Positions 1-11,009 of a DNA stretch of 64,000 nt are shown one piece after another (within the stretch, counting starts at the first letter, position 1; each line of letters opens with the position of its first letter). Source of the stretch: Kappaphycus alvarezii (Eukaryota > Rhodophyta > Florideophyceae > Gigartinales > Solieriaceae). The position numbers were made by a program, and so were the translations under genes. The notes under the pieces were generated by a model. The model was not told where the DNA came from. It searched no databases and saw nothing but the letters and a program-made list of their open reading frames with translations. Location of the stretch: NCBI GenBank assembly GCA_002205965.3, contig NADL03000480.1, positions 930,001-994,000 of the forward strand, written 5' to 3'.

Positions 1-348
1 TCTGGAGGCTAGCCAACAGGCACGCCACATTGGATATCGCTGCCGCTGCGGCATGATGCTGTGTTAAGACTTGTTTGACCTTTTCGTAAGTCTCCCTTGC
101 CCTCGTACCGACGTTGCGTGCGACTTTGGTTAGCAACGCGTGAGCGTCCGGGTGCCATCCACCGAGGGTAGAGATAAGGACGGGGACCGGCCTAATTCTG
201 GCGGAAGACGCGATGAAGGACTCGTATCTTCTGTGTCTTGCCGTTCTTGCTGCGTTGAGCGAGGTAAGTGGGTTGAAAGTCCTTACTTTCCTGTTCGAGG
301 GCGCTAGGGGGTTGGCAAAGGTGACATCGAAGAAGTCTGTTCTCTGAA
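1..348 (-). mobile_element. LINE family A, C-terminal fragment (nuclease-like domain)
   Basis: The minus strand is open for about 115 codons and runs off the left edge of the window. The translation contains DFFDVTFANPLAPS followed about 60 residues later by STLGGWHPDAHALL. The better preserved LINE at 30267-32860 has DYYDVTVIHPLTPARL and STLGCWHPLGTSPT in the same order, so this is the same domain. An Asp-Val-Thr strand of this type following an RPD motif is what a PD-(D/E)XK, restriction-like endonuclease of early-branching LINEs would show; that assignment is inference. There is no start codon, so the copy is 5'-truncated as usual for LINEs. It begins directly after the 3' end of a different LINE family (349-545). 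Confidence 0.6.
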
Positions 349-545
349 GTGTATACTGACCGACCGACTATTCAGTTAAGATCTAACTGGAGGGTTCACG
401 TAGATCACGTGTAGTGGAGCCCGAGAGATGATGGCCATAGCCACCGATGACCATAGAACACAACTGATGCGCTGGTAGATGTGTGTACGAATTCGCCAAA
501 TACACGAATGACCCGACAACCTTCAAAATGACCTCCATGCAATTG
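349..545 (-). mobile_element. LINE family B, 3'-terminal fragment
   Basis: On the minus strand the peptide IYQRISCVLWSSVAMAI leads to APLHVIYVNPP and a TAA stop at 376-378. The same C-terminal signature ending in an APLHVT-like motif recurs at 22747-22952, 25277-25360 and 52510-52659, and the matching 3' DNA is found near 33400-33540. Only the last 40-50 codons are present here. The 3' flank contains the short direct repeat of GGTC also seen after the stop in the 22.7-kb copy. It is a truncated, non-functional copy. Confidence 0.65.
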
Positions 546-1617
546 ATGTACACTCAAGATAAGTATAGAGTAAAGATTCTCTCACTGTACAGTACTGTTG
601 GGATGGGGGTAGTCAGCGGTAGTTTCCATGTACGAATTTTTGTGTATGTCGTAATTAATTATACACCTTTTGGCGCGCTACTACAGGGTAGCGGAAAATT
701 CCGCTAGGTCCACCTAAGTGGTCTAAAGAAACGCCTATACCTCCGCGTTCCTGGACCAGGGAGGACATCATATTGTGGAATCACTACTTGATCAAGCGCT
801 TGTAGCTGTCTCTTAGATGTAGCAGCAACAGTACTACGCTGTTTTAGATTCGCTGGAGTCGGTACCGTCCATTGATAGGCCAATTTTCGAATCCAATGGT
901 ACGTTTGAAATTAGTTGAGAACTGCAGAGGTAAAGGATTTGTTGGAGTAGGGTCTTACTGGCAACGATGAACAGTACACTATGCCGGGGTGCTCTTTCAA
1001 CACCATCTGGACAACCAATCTCCCTTTATATAGGGGATACACGCAATCTTCACATCAATCCCGTTCACCGTCGTAATCCTCTCGTCCTTAGCACTCAATA
1101 CCCGGTTTTGCATTCTACCGATCCCTTCCAGGAACAAAAAGATCAACCTCCGGTTCTTAAAGATAGATGATTCCAGATTGTATTAGTTCAAGTGGCTTTG
1201 AACGGCGCAGTTGAAAATACTTAATATGCATTAAATTCATGTTCAATAAAATCACTGAACGGCACAGTTGGCAGTAATCAAAATTGTATTACATTCATGT
1301 TCGAGAAAATCACATACAATGACCACTAGTCGCTTGAAAACTAAATACGCATTACATTCATTTACGATAATATCACAACTGTACAGTACAGTAAAATACC
1401 ACTTGGCCAAGTTGTGACGGCATACTAGATCTCTAACGCAGTTACCCAGCCTTGCAATATAGATACAACAAAATGTAGATGAGTTCGGAAATTAAAGGAA
1501 GACTAGATCAAACGAGAAAAGATGCACCAAATACAGAATCACTGCTCACAATCAGATAAAATTTATCTCAAAATCAAATTACTACATCCCATCGAGCGGT
1601 CACAGTATGCAAAATAG
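546..1617. other. Intergenic, no supported gene
   Basis: No ORF here resembles a known protein. The right half is AT-rich and holds a three-copy repeat at 1226-1376. Short GTAC-rich palindromes occur at about 588-597 and 1380-1391. Confidence 0.5.
1226..1376. repeat. Three degenerate copies of a 30-bp direct repeat
   Basis: The segments 1226-1255, 1283-1313 and 1346-1376 each read approximately GCATTACATTCATG, then TTCGA and AAAATCAC. They are spaced 57-63 bp apart, with the related phrase GAACGGCNCAGTTG between the first two. The array lies 240 bp beyond the 3' end of the PIF/Harbinger transposase gene. It may be sub-terminal repeats of that element, which is inference. Confidence 0.5.
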
Positions 1618-2847
1618 CTAGTCATCCAAATCAAACTCGGGCTGGCTTTCCGGATATGGCGTGTTTTGCCGCTGACGCCCACTTAGCGCTCTGGGTGGAG
1701 TGGCACCACGGCGAGGAGTGCTCCCAATGGAGGACTTGAAATGTGCCTCCATGCGACGCCCTCGCTTGGCCCGGTACCTTGCCTGCACACGACGGCGCTT
1801 GGACAACATGTCCTCTCCAATTGAGTAGAGCCTATTTTTCACCCTAGTATAGTGCTTGGCATCTCGGGCGTGCAACTTGTTGTGCTTGATATGGAAGTTA
1901 GTAAGGGGCAAACACAATCTAGAATATTTGTCATAGTTGCTTTCGTTCCACTTCCATTTAGGTGAAACAACAGCCCACAAGCTTGCCATACGCCCGAAAA
2001 AGTTTTCCACTAGAATCCTGTCTGACGAAATGCTCTTGTTCTCCTGCTCTTCTGCAATAGTAAGAAACTCATTAACAGGTTTCTTTTTAGGGTTTATGGC
2101 CCTACATATCTCCTTAATTCCCTGATAAACCTTGTCGCAAAATAAAGCCCAGGACTTCTGACCGTTAGAAATATCTTGTACCTCCAAATCATCAGACCGT
2201 TTAAAAAGCTGTTCCTTGTGAAATGAAAGTATATTTCGAAAGATATCAAAATCTGACACGGACCCTGGGTAGTGCTCACTACAACCAATTGCCAAAACGT
2301 TTGGCAACACAGATACCTCGACCTTATAACCATACAGCTTATGTTTTCCGCTAAAATAAATCTTACCTTCTTGTAAACTTCCTGTCGGTCTGTAGCTCTG
2401 TTGAAATGTGACATCCGTAGCATATCTAGCGTGGGGAAAATTATCGAATATATCCCGATTGGTAACCAATTTGTTCATGCCATACATACTAGCAGCTCTG
2501 GCTACCATCTCCTCGTATATCTTGTCTACGATTACATCAACAAACTTTGACACTTGTCGCTAAAAAATAGGATCTTTTTGTTGAAAAAGACGCGCCATAA
2601 AATCCCATTGCCCTCCGCAGTTGAGAACTGTGAGAACCATAAACAACATATCACGGCCTGTAAAGGGACTCTTTCGTCCAAGTTCAACATTGAAGGTTGT
2701 TAAAACTTTGTCGGCAACTATGTTGTAAATTCTGCCAAGCTCTTCTAAATTGAAATTGCACATTTGTAAGATAGCTTGATTACCACGTTTTTCGTAGAAC
2801 ATATCTGTAATTTGGTGACCTTGAGTCGCAATCCTCATCGGAGTCAT
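1618..2847 (-). pseudogene. PIF/Harbinger-type DDE transposase, one in-frame stop
   Basis: About 409 codons read in one frame with a single TAG at 2560-2562. The N-terminal part contains a helical segment with the phrase KSPFTGRDMLFMVL and GGQWDFMARLF, typical of the region before the catalytic core in DDE_Tnp_4 proteins. The core shows ATDVTFQQ (first Asp), YPGSVSDFDIFR (second Asp) and ILVENFFGR (Glu). The C-terminal 60 residues are Arg-rich and may bind DNA. Such enzymes cut and paste PIF/Harbinger elements and usually need a Myb/SANT partner, which is not adjacent here. The start was chosen at the first ATG in frame; an acidic upstream reading frame may be the real N-terminus after an indel. 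A diverged relative lies at 57520-58370. Without the single stop it would look intact, so this copy is recent or the stop is a sequence error. Confidence 0.8.
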
Positions 2848-3347
2848 CGTGTATAGGTTCGCTTTCGTACTGATCCAAGCTATCTTCTCGGTAAACGGTG
2901 TAATCTGCTAGCAGTCTGAGGGCATTTGCGGCTGTGGTGGTGGTGAAGTTCTCCATTTTCGGTTGGACCCTGTTGGTAGTTGATGATGCCTGCTTACTAC
3001 TACTTTATTGCGTCATTTCGTATATTGTCCACTCCTTTTGTAGAACGCTAGCTCTTTTCCCACCTACCCTGAGTTCAGCTTTGACTCTGGTGTTTGCAAA
3101 TGTCATTCATATGGAGCGAAATATTCATCAATTTTTTTAAAATTTTGTCATCTGCGATAGATGGTGCGCAAACATATTTTCCACGTGCGCAATTCCATTT
3201 CGCCGCCTTATTTGGTGGCACCTGGGTATTATGTACTAAGGTCTACTGTACTAGTGCAACGCAGCAGTTCAACATGGAGTACTGTAGTGGCGAAAAAGCA
3301 AAAAAATTCAGAGAATCTCTGCGGCCTTTACAAACTTGTAGCAAAGT
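2848..3347. other. Intergenic, no supported gene
   Basis: Nothing recognisable is present between the transposase and the copia LTR. The small ORFs have no family features. Confidence 0.4.
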
Positions 3348-3757
3348 GTTGAAATACAGGACAAACATGTTTATGTTCTGCTTACAGTCTTGTAGTGTAG
3401 TTTTTTGCTCTTACTACTATTCCTATCCTACGTTGTATATATTTTCTCTATCCTATTGTACCTTTAGCGATGCCTGATAGGAACATTTTCCTGTAAGGGT
3501 CACTAGGACCGTCCGCATTGCTATCCGCTAGGGAATTTAGTAAGTAATTAGTAGATGTGCTAGAGATGGTCGCCGTCATCTACTACCTATAAAAGGCCTA
3601 GCCGTCTTGGGCACTGAAGTAAAAGAGAACATCAACAATTTTATTATCAACCTACCCAACTTTTCTACACCAGCAAAAACGTCTATCCTTTTTTTCAGAC
3701 TCGCCGCTAACGCAGCCCGTCTGCTTTTTCTACTCTAACCCTTGCCTTTTCGCGACA
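3348..3757 (+). repeat. 5' LTR of Ty1/copia element I
   Basis: This 410-bp segment begins TGTTGAAATACAGG and ends CGCGACA, so it has the TG...CA ends of an LTR. It matches the solo LTR at 22202-22619 in reverse orientation along its whole length, which fixes both borders. It carries a TATA box (3588-3596) and lies directly upstream of a copia-type internal region. The 5 bp before it are CAAAG; no matching 3' LTR or duplication was found downstream, so the element is incomplete at its 3' end. Confidence 0.8.
3588..3596 (+). promoter_or_regulatory. TATA box of the copia I LTR promoter
   Basis: TATAAAAGG is present here and is conserved on the minus strand in the solo LTR at 22364-22372, while neighbouring bases differ. 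Transcription would start about 25-30 bp downstream, near GCACTGAAGTAAAAG. Confidence 0.6.
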
Positions 3758-4429
3758 ATCCGGATTTATCGTTTTTCGGGAAATTTAAGAAGTAAGTCTA
3801 TTTGTTATTCGATAGTGAAAAATGTCTATTTGTTCTATTTCCGCGCTGTTTAGAGCCACATGATATCCGGCAAATAGTTACAATACGTATTTTACAATTC
3901 GTTTTGAACAATATTAGTGGCCAATAAGAACCGCGAAACGCTTTGCGTGAGTAGCTGGCCTGGCCCAAGCGGATCCAGAACAAGATTGGAATCCAGATCA
4001 GCACTATTTAAACTGAAATCTACAGTACAATACGCTCCTACCCCTACTCTCAGACCTGGAAATACGTCAGCCACACCGATTTCGCCAAATACGCCGTCTA
4101 CTGGGACCAACGAAATATTGCCAAATGGACAGTCAGCCAATCGAATTACTATACGTGGCGCCTCGAAATCATATCCAGATCAATCCGAGCCAATCTTCGA
4201 CGACCAATGAGAAAGTGACAGCTTTCCATACGGTTTCAGATTCATGTTCTACCGACGTCGTTTCAGTTCGTACTCAAGTTCCGGCTTCAGATCTACCTAC
4301 TGTACCTCGCCTTCTACTGTCAGTCATTGACCTTACACCCCCCCCTGGTCATTTCAGCTGCTGACAGTTGAGAGAAAAGACCTCTACGGCTGCGTCGCAA
4401 AGCCGACCGCCAAATAGCTGACAGAGCGA

Positions 4430-4678
4430 GTGTGTTTAAGACTAAAAGGACACGTATCTCGCAAAGAAGCGCACGTGCAAATAAGCAACGTCACGTGCAA
4501 CGGGGCAAAGACGTTTTTTTGGCCACGTCAGGAGCAAAAATCACCTCAAGCGCGTCCAAACCAACAAGAGACCCCTTACTGTACCGACTGTAAGCACGAA
4601 TTCGACATTCATTCGCTTTTGCAGCGCCATCTACTTGGCAAAAATCATCTCAAAGTTTCAGTAATAAGTTTGAGCTAG
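4430..4678 (+). CDS. ORF with a C2H2 zinc finger in the copia I gag region
   Basis: An 82-codon ORF ends with a single finger: YCTDC, then twelve residues, then HLLGKNH, giving Cys-x2-Cys-x12-His-x5-His as in U1/matrin-type fingers. A basic segment precedes it. The 97-codon Pro/Ser/Thr-rich ORF at 3917-4210 lies upstream and may be the gag N-terminus. Copia gag proteins normally carry a CCHC knuckle rather than C2H2, so the finger is either a lineage-specific gag module or captured host sequence. No start is convincing. Confidence 0.4.
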   Translation: MCLRLKGHVSRKEAHVQISNVTCNGAKTFFWPRQEQKSPQARPNQQETPYCTDCKHEFDIHSLLQRHLLGKNHLKVSVISLS

Positions 4679-5081
4679 TCTTAATTAGATCTGGATCTCC
4701 CCTCTTGTTCTGAGTAAATTGAATTATCAAATTAGTTGTGATTCTTGCTGGAAAATTGAAAATGATATTCGAAAAGAAAACAAATTGAAAAAGGTTTAAA
4801 AAGGGATCAAAAAATAAAAAATGCGAAAAAAATTTGGCCACCCACAAAAAAAGGACGTAAAGGAGTACAAAAAAACGCAAAAATGGCCAAATTTTAAAGT
4901 ATTAAATCACCATTAATTTGCACTTACGAAAGGGTATATTGATATGGTTTTCAGTCAAGGTATTAGGCAGACCACAGAGTGGCAGCAGTCTCTGGTGGAC
5001 TGCGTCAAAGGTTATGTTGCGGGTAGTTTCCTCGCTGGTGATGAATGAAGGGCTCGTTTACTTGAGGACTTCCCTATCTCA

Positions 5082-5822
5082 ATGCTTTTCTCGGGACAGA
5101 TTCTGAGTTATCCATCCATCATTCGCAAGTTGATTTTTTTTCTCGCCGAACGCAATGGGCCAAACGTCCGCCATGAATCTGCTCTCCTTTCAAAGACCTT
5201 TCCGTCATCTATTTCTCGCAATGATTACCTCAAAAAACCATTAAACCAAATTGATGCATATTTCAACTCTCTTGCGTCACCCACCGGATCGCCGATTAGA
5301 CTCGCCCCAAACCCGATACCTTCCACTTCAGTGTCCACCCAACCCTCGGCACCATCTGAAGACAAGGTCTCACATTACATGTCCATGCGCTTCAGGGAAG
5401 AAAATAAGGAATTTTTTGGAAGCCTAGCCGAATGTTGGAACGAGTTCATAGATGAATGCAAGTATGACTGCCAAGATTATATGCTCAATTATGAACAAAA
5501 GCTCGAAGAATCTCCACCATATTGTCACAGGAAATGGGAAAAGTTTCACATAATGAATGTCGAAGGTAAGTACGAGCATTTTTATCAAGCTCTGAAAGCT
5601 CTGGAAAGTGAATATAACTCAGTCTCAAGGCAAAGCAGAATTGCTGCGTATCTTCGAAACATTAGTGTCAACCAGTATATTTCTCCCACTTGTACTGTAA
5701 ATGATGCTATTGAGAAAGTCCACGAGGAAATATCTAAGCTAACCCCCCAAGCGCCACATCATTGCCGTTCAGAAAGGCACAAAATTGAGTATCCTCAGTC
5801 CGACGTTATTGGATTCCCCTAG
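5082..5822 (+). pseudogene. copia I gag-like protein
   Basis: A 246-codon ORF that is largely helical and charged. The central part is typical of copia capsid domains: Trp and Tyr/Phe spaced through long helices, for example SLAECWNEFIDECK, YCHRKWEKFH and YEHFYQALKALESEY. It lies between the LTR and the protease-integrase region, as expected for gag. It is assigned by position and composition rather than by a catalytic motif. No CCHC knuckle was found in frame. It ends at a stop well before the protease, so gag and pol are now separated by frameshifts. Confidence 0.55.
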
Positions 5823-6664
5823 GCTCGGGATCCTTGCAGCAGAGCAAATTCTGGTGACTTAAGTTATCAATAATTTTACAGCCAGCTCATTTCTGCCGCT
5901 CAACTCGAGCGAGAGAAGAAAGTTGGACGAATGAGGGATCAGAGGAACCTACGTATGACATAGATCTCAGGTGCAGATCCTACAATACGTAGCCGTCTTG
6001 CTGATACATTGTATACTGGGCAGCCTCAATACGGACGTGACCCCCGTTCTACTAAAGTCAATCGTCACGATGGTAACTTACGAGGCAACGACGCTTACAG
6101 CATGAGGGAAAAAAACCTCATGATGATAGAGTTTGTTGGGGTTTTGGTAAAAGGGTTCATATTCTCTCTCAATGTCGCCAATCGATGGCTGAGAATGTTG
6201 CTTGGATGGTTCAATACTATCAGAGGAATTCATTTAAAGATCCGACCAAGGCCACGATACGTGTACTTTTTGAGCTCTGTAAGGAATTGGAGCATGATGA
6301 GCAGTCAGTAGATGAATAAATACTACCTGCCCAGGATTTCTTCGGCGAAGTCAACAGTGATGATGATATTGAAGAATCAGAAAATTGAAATATGGATAAC
6401 GATGACTCGACGTATGTCCTTGAACATCTGTTTTCGCCAATTGCAGTTAAGGACCAACCGTTTTTGAATGAAGAGGATTTTTAACTAGGGGTACTCAAAC
6501 AAGCCGAAGTGCTCCAAACGAAAGGCAAACTCTAGGGTAACGCGACAAGCCTCCCATCTATAACATAAAATTCGCCCCTCTTCCAAGGAAGCAAAGAAAA
6601 TTGGAGAATAATTACTTAAAAATACATGAGATTTTAACTATCAAAAGCAGAAAATTGCCAAAAA

Positions 6665-8030
6665 ATCCAATTCAGAGAAATTGCACGGCATGTGTCTCGA
6701 GACTGGGGCTCAAAAATCAGTGATTGGAAAATCACAAGCAAAGGCTTATTGTGACCTACCTGAGATTAGAAAAAACGTAAGCACGTGACAACTGCTTACA
6801 AGTTTGGCGATGGAATATTTCCAAGAATTGCACAGATTCCAATTCGTATTCTAACGCCTGACGGCGTTTTCATCCCGCCACACGTCGACCTAGTTAATTC
6901 CAATATTCCATTCTTGATTGGCCAGGAAGCTTTAGGCAAATTTGGACTTGTTGCAGATAACGTTGACAACCTACTTGTGTGCAAAAGACATGGATGGGAT
7001 ATGCTAATCATACGCAAAAACTGTCATCTTTACGTCGTGTGGGATATTTTTGAAATACTGTTCACAAATTCCCAATTAAAGCGCCTCCATTTACACTTTT
7101 TCCATCCATCTGCCTCAAAGCTGTAAAATCTGATAAGCAGAGCTAAACCAGAGGAAGCAACACCTGAGACGCGAGATTTGATTTTTGAGATATCTAAACA
7201 GTGCCGCACATGTCAGCATTTTGAAATGAAACCCAGATCATTCCGGGTTAGTGCGCCCAATTGAATCATATTCAATCAAGAGTTAGCTCTTGATATTATG
7301 TTTGTTGACAAAAATCCTGTACTTCATATCGTGGATACGCAAACCCATTTTGTCAATGCTGTATTCCTACACAACCAAAGTACGGAATCTATTTGGAACT
7401 CTTTTCTTGAGTGCTGGGCTACAATATACACTGGATTTCCTGACGAAATGGAAGTGGACCAAGGCAGCCAATTTGTTTCCAAAGCGTGGAAAGATTTGAT
7501 AAAATCGAATGGAATCAAACTCAGCCTATCTAGAGTTGAAAGTAATAATTCTATTGGTTCCGGTGAACGTTAGCATGATCCGTTACGCCGTATTTACCAC
7601 AAGATTCGCCATTCAGAGCCTGACGTTGAGACAGAACGCGCTCCACCTATCGCCTTTAAGGCTATGAACGATACTATAAACCCAAAAGGACTGGTTCCAT
7701 CGTTACTCATCTTTGGAGTTTTGCCAAGGTTTTGGGCCATGAATAGCGATCTTCCGAATCAAATGGAACGAATGGGAGCGCTAAAAATGGCAAGCGCTGA
7801 GATAGAAACTATCATTTCAGAACCCAGACTCAGAATCGCTCTGAATTTGCAGCTTCCAAATACCGCTCACCATGAACCTAACATTGGAATTAAAGTTCTA
7901 TTATATCCTGAAAAGTCCAAACCCAAGTGGACAGGACCATACAAAATACATAATTCACGAAAATTAATGATAGGAAAGTCTTTATTGACAGAAATGGCGA
8001 GGAAGTGCAACACTCACTCTCACAAGTAAG
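6665..8030 (+). pseudogene. copia I protease and integrase region
   Basis: The protease active-site loop reads LETGAQKSVIG near 6696-6730, with Glu in place of the expected catalytic Asp, followed by IPFLIGQEALGKFGL, the usual C-terminal ILG-type motif. Further on, 7298-7573 encodes the integrase core: HIVDTQTHF, then EMEVDQGSQF with the second Asp, then SRVESNNSIGSGER with the Glu. The segment 7664-8029 is the integrase C-terminal part, with a PSLLIFGVLPRF motif typical of copia. Stops and frame changes separate these pieces. The Asp to Glu change would inactivate the protease. Confidence 0.75.
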
Positions 8031-8039
8031 CCCTATTTC

Positions 8040-8909
8040 GATTATCAAGCTAGAACACTAGTCGAAGCTTTGCACTCATCAATTAAAAGGGTATACTCCA
8101 AAAATCTTCAACTCATTGACGTCAACCTCAATGAAAAGTTTCACACCCACCAGATCCCAGATGAATTTCTGAAAGCGAAAAAGAAAGAAGTAGGAGGACT
8201 CTTTGATAGAAATATCTGGAAAATATTGGCTAGAGACGACATACGAAAGAATGTTAATATCCTCTCTGGAAGATTCGTTCTTTCAATCAAAAATAAGAAC
8301 ACTGACAAAGATATATACAAAGCACAGTTTGTAGTACAAGGTCGTAGGGACAAAGAAAAGATCTATCTCGCACATGACATCACGACTACACGCCAGCCTT
8401 CCACACGCTTTTTGGTTGCAATTGATGCAATAAAAGATTTCAGGATTTAGTCTCAAGATGATAAACAGGCTTATTTACAATCAGCTCAAAGTCTGATGCT
8501 CAAAGTTTACCTTAGATCAACCAAAGACTTTGGATTACTTGAGAACTAGCTACTCGAGTTACTGAAATCTCGCAACGGATTATCCGATGCAGGAGACTAC
8601 TGGAATCGAATTATGAATTCAGATCTCGCAATCTTCTCAGAGCATACAAACGGAGAACTTCAGAGATTAGTTGGAACATATGTGGACGATTCTCTACTTT
8701 GTGGCAACAATGAATTCGTTAAGTTGTCCCAGAGGACTCTTGATAAGTTTGAACTTAGAGAGAAGGAGTTCGATGACACTGTGTTTGCAGGTGTCAGAGT
8801 AACGAGAACTGAATACGCATTTGAGTTAAGTCGGGAACAGTATGTTAAGAAGTTACGCATCCGGCCGACGGAATTAGGGATAAAAGTTTTCGCAAAGAAG
8901 TTAATTTAG
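8040..8909 (+). pseudogene. copia I reverse transcriptase (partial)
   Basis: Two ORFs (8070-8450 and 8613-8909) plus the sequence between them give a Ty1/copia RT. The palm motif is QDDKQAYLQS (motif A, usual form DVKxAFLxG) after an in-frame TAG at about 8448. The polymerase signature is YVDDSLLCGN at about 8681-8710. The protein stops at a junction near 8909 before any RNase H. Two further stops show that it is not expressed as a whole enzyme. Confidence 0.75.
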
Positions 8910-9079
8910 TGTTGCGCGAAAAAGGATTTGGCTAATTCATTTCGGCATATGCAAAAATATATTTGTAGGGAATGTACTCAATTTTATTCGAAATTCAATG
9001 GATGTTTCATCTAGTTTCTATCGATGCCTCTAAATTACTCGCGGTTTCTCGCAACAATTTGTTGTAAGTCATCACTCAA

Positions 9080-10617
9080 CTAAGCTTCCTCCCAGCGCCC
9101 ATTCAAATTAAGCGACATACCGGAACCAATCATTGCTTTTCGGACGTATTGAACACCGGCTTTATCGCGCTGAGCATTCACATCACGTGCTGCCTCTCCC
9201 GCCAGACGAAAATAAAATCGCTTCCCGGGATTTGGAAGCTTCCTACTGCGCTCAGACCGCTGCCTAGAATGAACGCACTCGTATTTGTAGTTATCCCATC
9301 CAGCCCTCCAAGCGTCCTTAATCTTCTGAAAACCAAACGAATCACAGGGCTGAACTACGTTTTTTGCGTTTGAGGGAAGCTTCTCAAGTGATGTACGAAC
9401 TCTAGGAAATAAAGCATTCGTTTCAGTGCCAACCACATACCCATCGCAGTTTTCAACGTACGATGTACATCTTTGATTGTTTTTCAGCGGCTTGATCTCT
9501 CGCGGCTCTGCCAACCACACCTTGAAAATAGATCCATAAACCTATCCTTTGGGCCTGTTCGGCAAAAATCACCAGGGACGTCGTCTTGAAGCCAATTCAT
9601 GGGAAATGAGAGATTTTGGTTCTTGAAAATCAACATCAGCCAATCGATGCTTGCATATGGGCCACCGGAAAGGCGCATTATCATAGTGATTGGCTCACAG
9701 CCGGATGCAAAGTTTGCTTACTTGACTTGATTGTACCCTCTAAGCCCCAGCGTTTTCCCACTATCCATATCGAAGACGAAAAGCGTCTTATTGGCGTTTC
9801 CAATATCGTTTTCGTCTATAAATTCGCACTCGAAACCCTTTCAACACACCAAGATGAAATGAAAGTGAACGCTCAATGAATTCCGTCGTCTTGGGGCTCG
9901 TCATCAGCTTACCTGTTTGTGCTCGAATAAATATCTTGTCGCAATTCATGAATTGCTGTGCACATCGAATTTTTACTCGAAGAGAGATCGCAAATCCATT
10001 ATCCGTTAATGAGGAATGAAATGAGCTTCCTTTTGGAGCATTAGCAATGATTTCACGAGCGTGAAGCTGAAGAATAGTGGTAGAGAACTTGATTCCCAAC
10101 TTCCTTAACCTGTCAAATTCACCAATAAGTTCCACGTAGAGCGCTTGACACCACTCAGTTCGCTTCCGACCCCTTCTAGGCAACATTTTGAAGTTGGCTA
10201 GCTTGATCCCTGATTTTTTGTTCCGTTGAACGATCCGTTTCGGTTGTGGCCATGTATAAGGCTCATTATTTTTTCCTTGTTCCGCGACCAAAGACTGGCT
10301 TCGGCTAAATTGGCTTTTGTGTTGCCAGGGAACAACTGCGGTAATTGCTTGACGTTTTTAGACATGACATGATTAGGTCCTTCTTTTCCAGAGGTTTCCA
10401 CCATACAGTGGGTTACGGTGTATCGGTTTGAAGGCGTTGTAACATGAACTTTTCGGCGATATTTTCGAAAGTCGGTGTTTGGCTGATCAGTGAGTTGTTC
10501 GCGCTCTGTATTTCTTGCTTGACTGGATTGGGGCTGTGACGCTTTTGACCGTTTTGTCGACTCTCTTGACTGTAGAGCCCTGGCTCTAGCTCGCTCGATG
10601 GGCCCGCTAGAAGACAT
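9080..10617 (-). pseudogene. pogo/Tigger-type DDE transposase relic
   Basis: Four overlapping minus-strand ORFs form one broken protein. At its N-terminal side is a CENP-B-like DNA-binding region containing LGIKFSTTILQLHA and the phrase QTGKLMTSP. The catalytic core then follows: the first Asp block, usually ADETHF, reads NANKTLF near 9790, so the Asp is lost. The second block is VENCDGY (usually LDNCxGH) and the third VQPCDSF (usually xQPxD). Frameshifts occur near 9790 and 9500. A basic tail follows. Inactive by both frameshift and loss of the first metal-binding Asp. No clear terminal inverted repeats were found. Confidence 0.75.
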
Positions 10618-11009
10618 TGATTCTAAGTTTGTCTTGGTCCGTGGAGTAGGTAGAGAAGGTGGTCGGGTGGTGGCTTTTGCTCTTCAATAACGGAGAATAG
10701 ACAGGCACAGGGGAGGGATTACGCAAGCTCCGTGACTATCGTATGACATCCATCTTGCGTGTAACTTCGCACACGTGTACAGTGTAAGATGAGATTTGGT
10801 TTGCAAGCTACATCATTTTTCACTTACTGCCCCTCTAAGCAAAATTGGAAAAAATACCAGTAATTGCACCCCCCCCTCCGACATCTCAAATTAAGGGGCT
10901 ATACTCGCGCCAAATGTCAAGTTGTGATTCTAATCTCACCTTTTCTCCCTAACGCGGCAGAGCAGCATTCTCTTGCCCACCATTTCCATACCGCGAACGT
11001 TCCTTTACG
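10618..11009. other. Intergenic, probable transposon end or promoter
   Basis: The stretch contains a run of nine C at about 10869-10877 and no supported gene. It is the upstream region of the Myb-like gene and may hold one end of the PIF/Harbinger unit; I found no convincing inverted repeat partner near 13.3-13.6 kb. Confidence 0.35.

Larger units (their letters stand above)
3758..8909 (+). mobile_element. Ty1/copia element I, internal region (decayed)
   Basis: After the LTR the order is gag-like ORFs, protease, integrase and reverse transcriptase, which is the Ty1/copia (Pseudoviridae) order. Many stops and frameshifts interrupt it. RNase H and the 3' LTR are missing: similarity stops near 8909, shortly before the pogo relic. 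The element is therefore dead and truncated. The leader from 4690 to 4900 is A-rich and low in complexity. Confidence 0.8.
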
